Source of the DNA: Desulfofustis sp.
GTDB lineage: Bacteria; Desulfobacterota; Desulfobulbia; Desulfobulbales; Desulfocapsaceae
Assembly: GCA_029287755.1 (NCBI GenBank)
Contig: JARFQM010000206.1
Location: 1 to 6,049, forward strand
Reading direction: 5' to 3'
DNA: 6,049 bases
The notes under the pieces are model-generated. The model saw nothing but the letters and a program-made list of their open reading frames with translations, did not search any database and had not been told where the DNA came from. The position numbers were made by a program, and so were the translations under genes. Positions 4,841-6,049 of this stretch are shown here, piece by piece (the stretch's first letter is position 1; each line of letters opens with the position of its first letter).

Positions 4841-6049
4841 TTGACGAAGAACACTCCCCTGGGACAAAACGTGGAAAAGGTTGGTTCGGTATTGGTCGTA
4901 GGCTCCGGCGTCGGGGGCATGCAGGCGTCTCTTGACCTGGCCGACAGCGGCCTGATGGTTCACATGATCAACGAGGAGCCATCCATCGGCGGCACCATGG
5001 CCCGCCTCGATAAGACCTTTCCTACCGGTGATTGTGCAATGTGCATGATTTCCCCCCGCATGGTCGAATCCAGCCGTCATGCCAACATTAAGATGTACAC
5101 CCAGACCAGGGTCGCGTCCGTTGAAGGCGAGGAAGGCAACTTCACCGTCAAGCTCGTTGAGAAGGCTCGCTATGTCGATCCGGACCGCTGTACCGGCTGC
5201 GGCGACTGCGAGCCGGTTTGTCCCACGCGGGTGCCCAACATCTTCAACCAGGGGCTCGACAAAAGAAAGGCCGTCTATGCCCTGTTTCCCCAGGCGGTTC
5301 CCAACACCCGGGCCATTGACCCGGAGCGCTGTCTCTATCTGACCAAAAATGTCTGCCGCAAGTGCGAAAAGGCCTGTAAAGCATTGGCCATCAACTTCGA
5401 GGACACCGATAAGCACTACGAGCTCAAGGTGGGATCGATCATCCTGACCCCGGGGCTGAAGACCTACGATCCGGCAATTCGCCAGGAATTCGGCTACGGC
5501 CGCTACAAAAATGTCGTCACCTCGCTGCAGTTCGAGCGCCTGCTCTCGGCTTCCGGACCCTGCGGTGGGGAGGTGGCGCGCCCGTCCGATGAAGCGCATC
5601 CGAAGAAGCTCGCCTGGATCCAGTGCGTCGGCTCCCGCAACACCCATAACTCCAATAGCTGGTGCTCCTCGGTGTGCTGCATGTACGCGGCAAAACAGGC
5701 AATCATCGCCAAGGAACACGACGACGAGGTGCAGGCCACGGTGTTTTACATGGAGCTGCGAGCCTTCGGCAAGGATTTCGACAAGTACATAGACAAGGCC
5801 AAGAACGAGAGTGGTACCATCTATCGACGGGCGATGGTTGCCGGAGTCGTAGAAGATCCGGAAAGCAAAAATCTGACGATTACCTATATCGACGAGGACG
5901 GCAAAAGGATCAATGAAGAGTTCGATATGGTCATTCTGTCCATCGGTTTTGAGCCCAGGGATGAAGCGCTGGGCTTCGCCGAGACTTTCGGCATCGAAGC
6001 CGACGACTATGGATTTGCCAAGACCTCCAAGCTGAGCCCGGTCGAGACC
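4841..6049 (+). CDS. hdrA: HdrA-type flavin and iron-sulfur protein, heterodisulfide reductase subunit A-like (C-terminus cut by window edge)
   Basis: Translated from TTG at 4841; 403 codons stay open to the right edge. A dinucleotide fold with GSGVGG (21-26) binds FAD, followed by the HdrA signature around 58-74 with C65 and C68 (DCAMC, then ISPRM). An inserted ferredoxin domain has C117/C120/C123/C127 and C164/C172/C175/C179; the C-x7-C-x2-C-x3-C form of the second set is, as I recall, normal in bacterial HdrA. A further cysteine cluster lies at C262, C275, C279 and C280 (QCVGSR and CSSVCCMYA blocks), and a late flavin-fold motif (ILSIGFEP, 365-372). It lacks the N-terminal iron-sulfur extension of methanogen HdrA. 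HdrA proteins pass electrons through FAD, in some cases bifurcating them between ferredoxin and a disulfide with HdrBC and a hydrogenase, formate dehydrogenase or FloxABCD-type partner. QmoA/QmoB are relatives, but the DCxxC block favours HdrA. It is divergent from the minus-strand genes with its own promoter; partners beyond 6049 are unknown. Confidence 0.93.
   Translation, partial: MTKNTPLGQNVEKVGSVLVVGSGVGGMQASLDLADSGLMVHMINEEPSIGGTMARLDKTFPTGDCAMCMISPRMVESSRHANIKMYTQTRVASVEGEEGNFTVKLVEKARYVDPDRCTGCGDCEPVCPTRVPNIFNQGLDKRKAVYALFPQAVPNTRAIDPERCLYLTKNVCRKCEKACKALAINFEDTDKHYELKVGSIILTPGLKTYDPAIRQEFGYGRYKNVVTSLQFERLLSASGPCGGEVARPSDEAHPKKLAWIQCVGSRNTHNSNSWCSSVCCMYAAKQAIIAKEHDDEVQATVFYMELRAFGKDFDKYIDKAKNESGTIYRRAMVAGVVEDPESKNLTITYIDEDGKRINEEFDMVILSIGFEPRDEALGFAETFGIEADDYGFAKTSKLSPVET

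Noticed and set aside
4745..5719. 324-codon minus-strand open frame opposite the HdrA-like gene
   Set aside because: It is the mirror of a clear HdrA coding sequence with intact flavin and cluster motifs; the antisense translation has no recognisable domain and low-complexity Gly/Ala/Val-rich composition, and no ribosome site was noted.
4841..6049. Assignment as QmoA or QmoB (adenylylsulfate reductase partner)
   Set aside because: The DCxxC block with ISPRM after the FAD motif and the inserted two-cluster ferredoxin domain fit HdrA better, and no aprAB or qmoC-type order (ferredoxin before membrane part) is present in the window.

Overview
The window looks like chromosomal DNA of an anaerobic bacterium, most likely a sulfate-reducing or related deltaproteobacterium (Desulfobacterota, possibly Desulfobulbaceae-like). 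This rests on the style of the HdrA- and HdrB-type proteins, on the membrane cytochrome/ferredoxin fusion, and on a moderate GC content judged by eye. It is inference; no database search was possible. Five protein genes fill nearly all of it, four on the minus strand and one on the plus strand, with a 346-base divergent control region between the two groups.

Minus strand, in order of transcription: a radical SAM protein of unknown function (4494 to 3184); 46 bases later 5-formyltetrahydrofolate cyclo-ligase (3137 to 2535); then, after a 140-base gap with a good sigma-70-like promoter, a two-gene unit. The first gene of that unit (2394 to 682) encodes a five-helix NarI/DsrM-like cytochrome b with a CxxCH heme c site in a long external loop, followed by two tandem HdrC/GlpC-type ferredoxin domains (four CxxCxxCxxxC motifs). 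The second (685 to beyond base 1) overlaps it by ATGA and encodes a HdrB-type protein with two cysteine-rich CCG modules; it is cut by the left edge.

Plus strand: from a TTG start at 4841 to beyond the right edge runs a HdrA-type flavin/iron-sulfur protein. It has its own sigma-70-like promoter (4682-4710) and a roughly 120-base leader that can fold into a nested stem-loop next to the ribosome binding site.

Taken together, the locus holds relatives of all three heterodisulfide reductase parts: A (cytosolic flavin), B (CCG, disulfide-type active site) and C (ferredoxin). Part C is fused to a membrane heme protein. The likely theme is electron transfer between the quinone pool or periplasmic cytochromes and a cytosolic thiol/disulfide or ferredoxin couple. 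The folate enzyme points to C1 metabolism nearby. Whether the plus-strand HdrA works with the minus-strand HdrB/membrane pair, or with other genes beyond the right edge, cannot be decided here. No tRNA, rRNA, CRISPR array or mobile element was seen.
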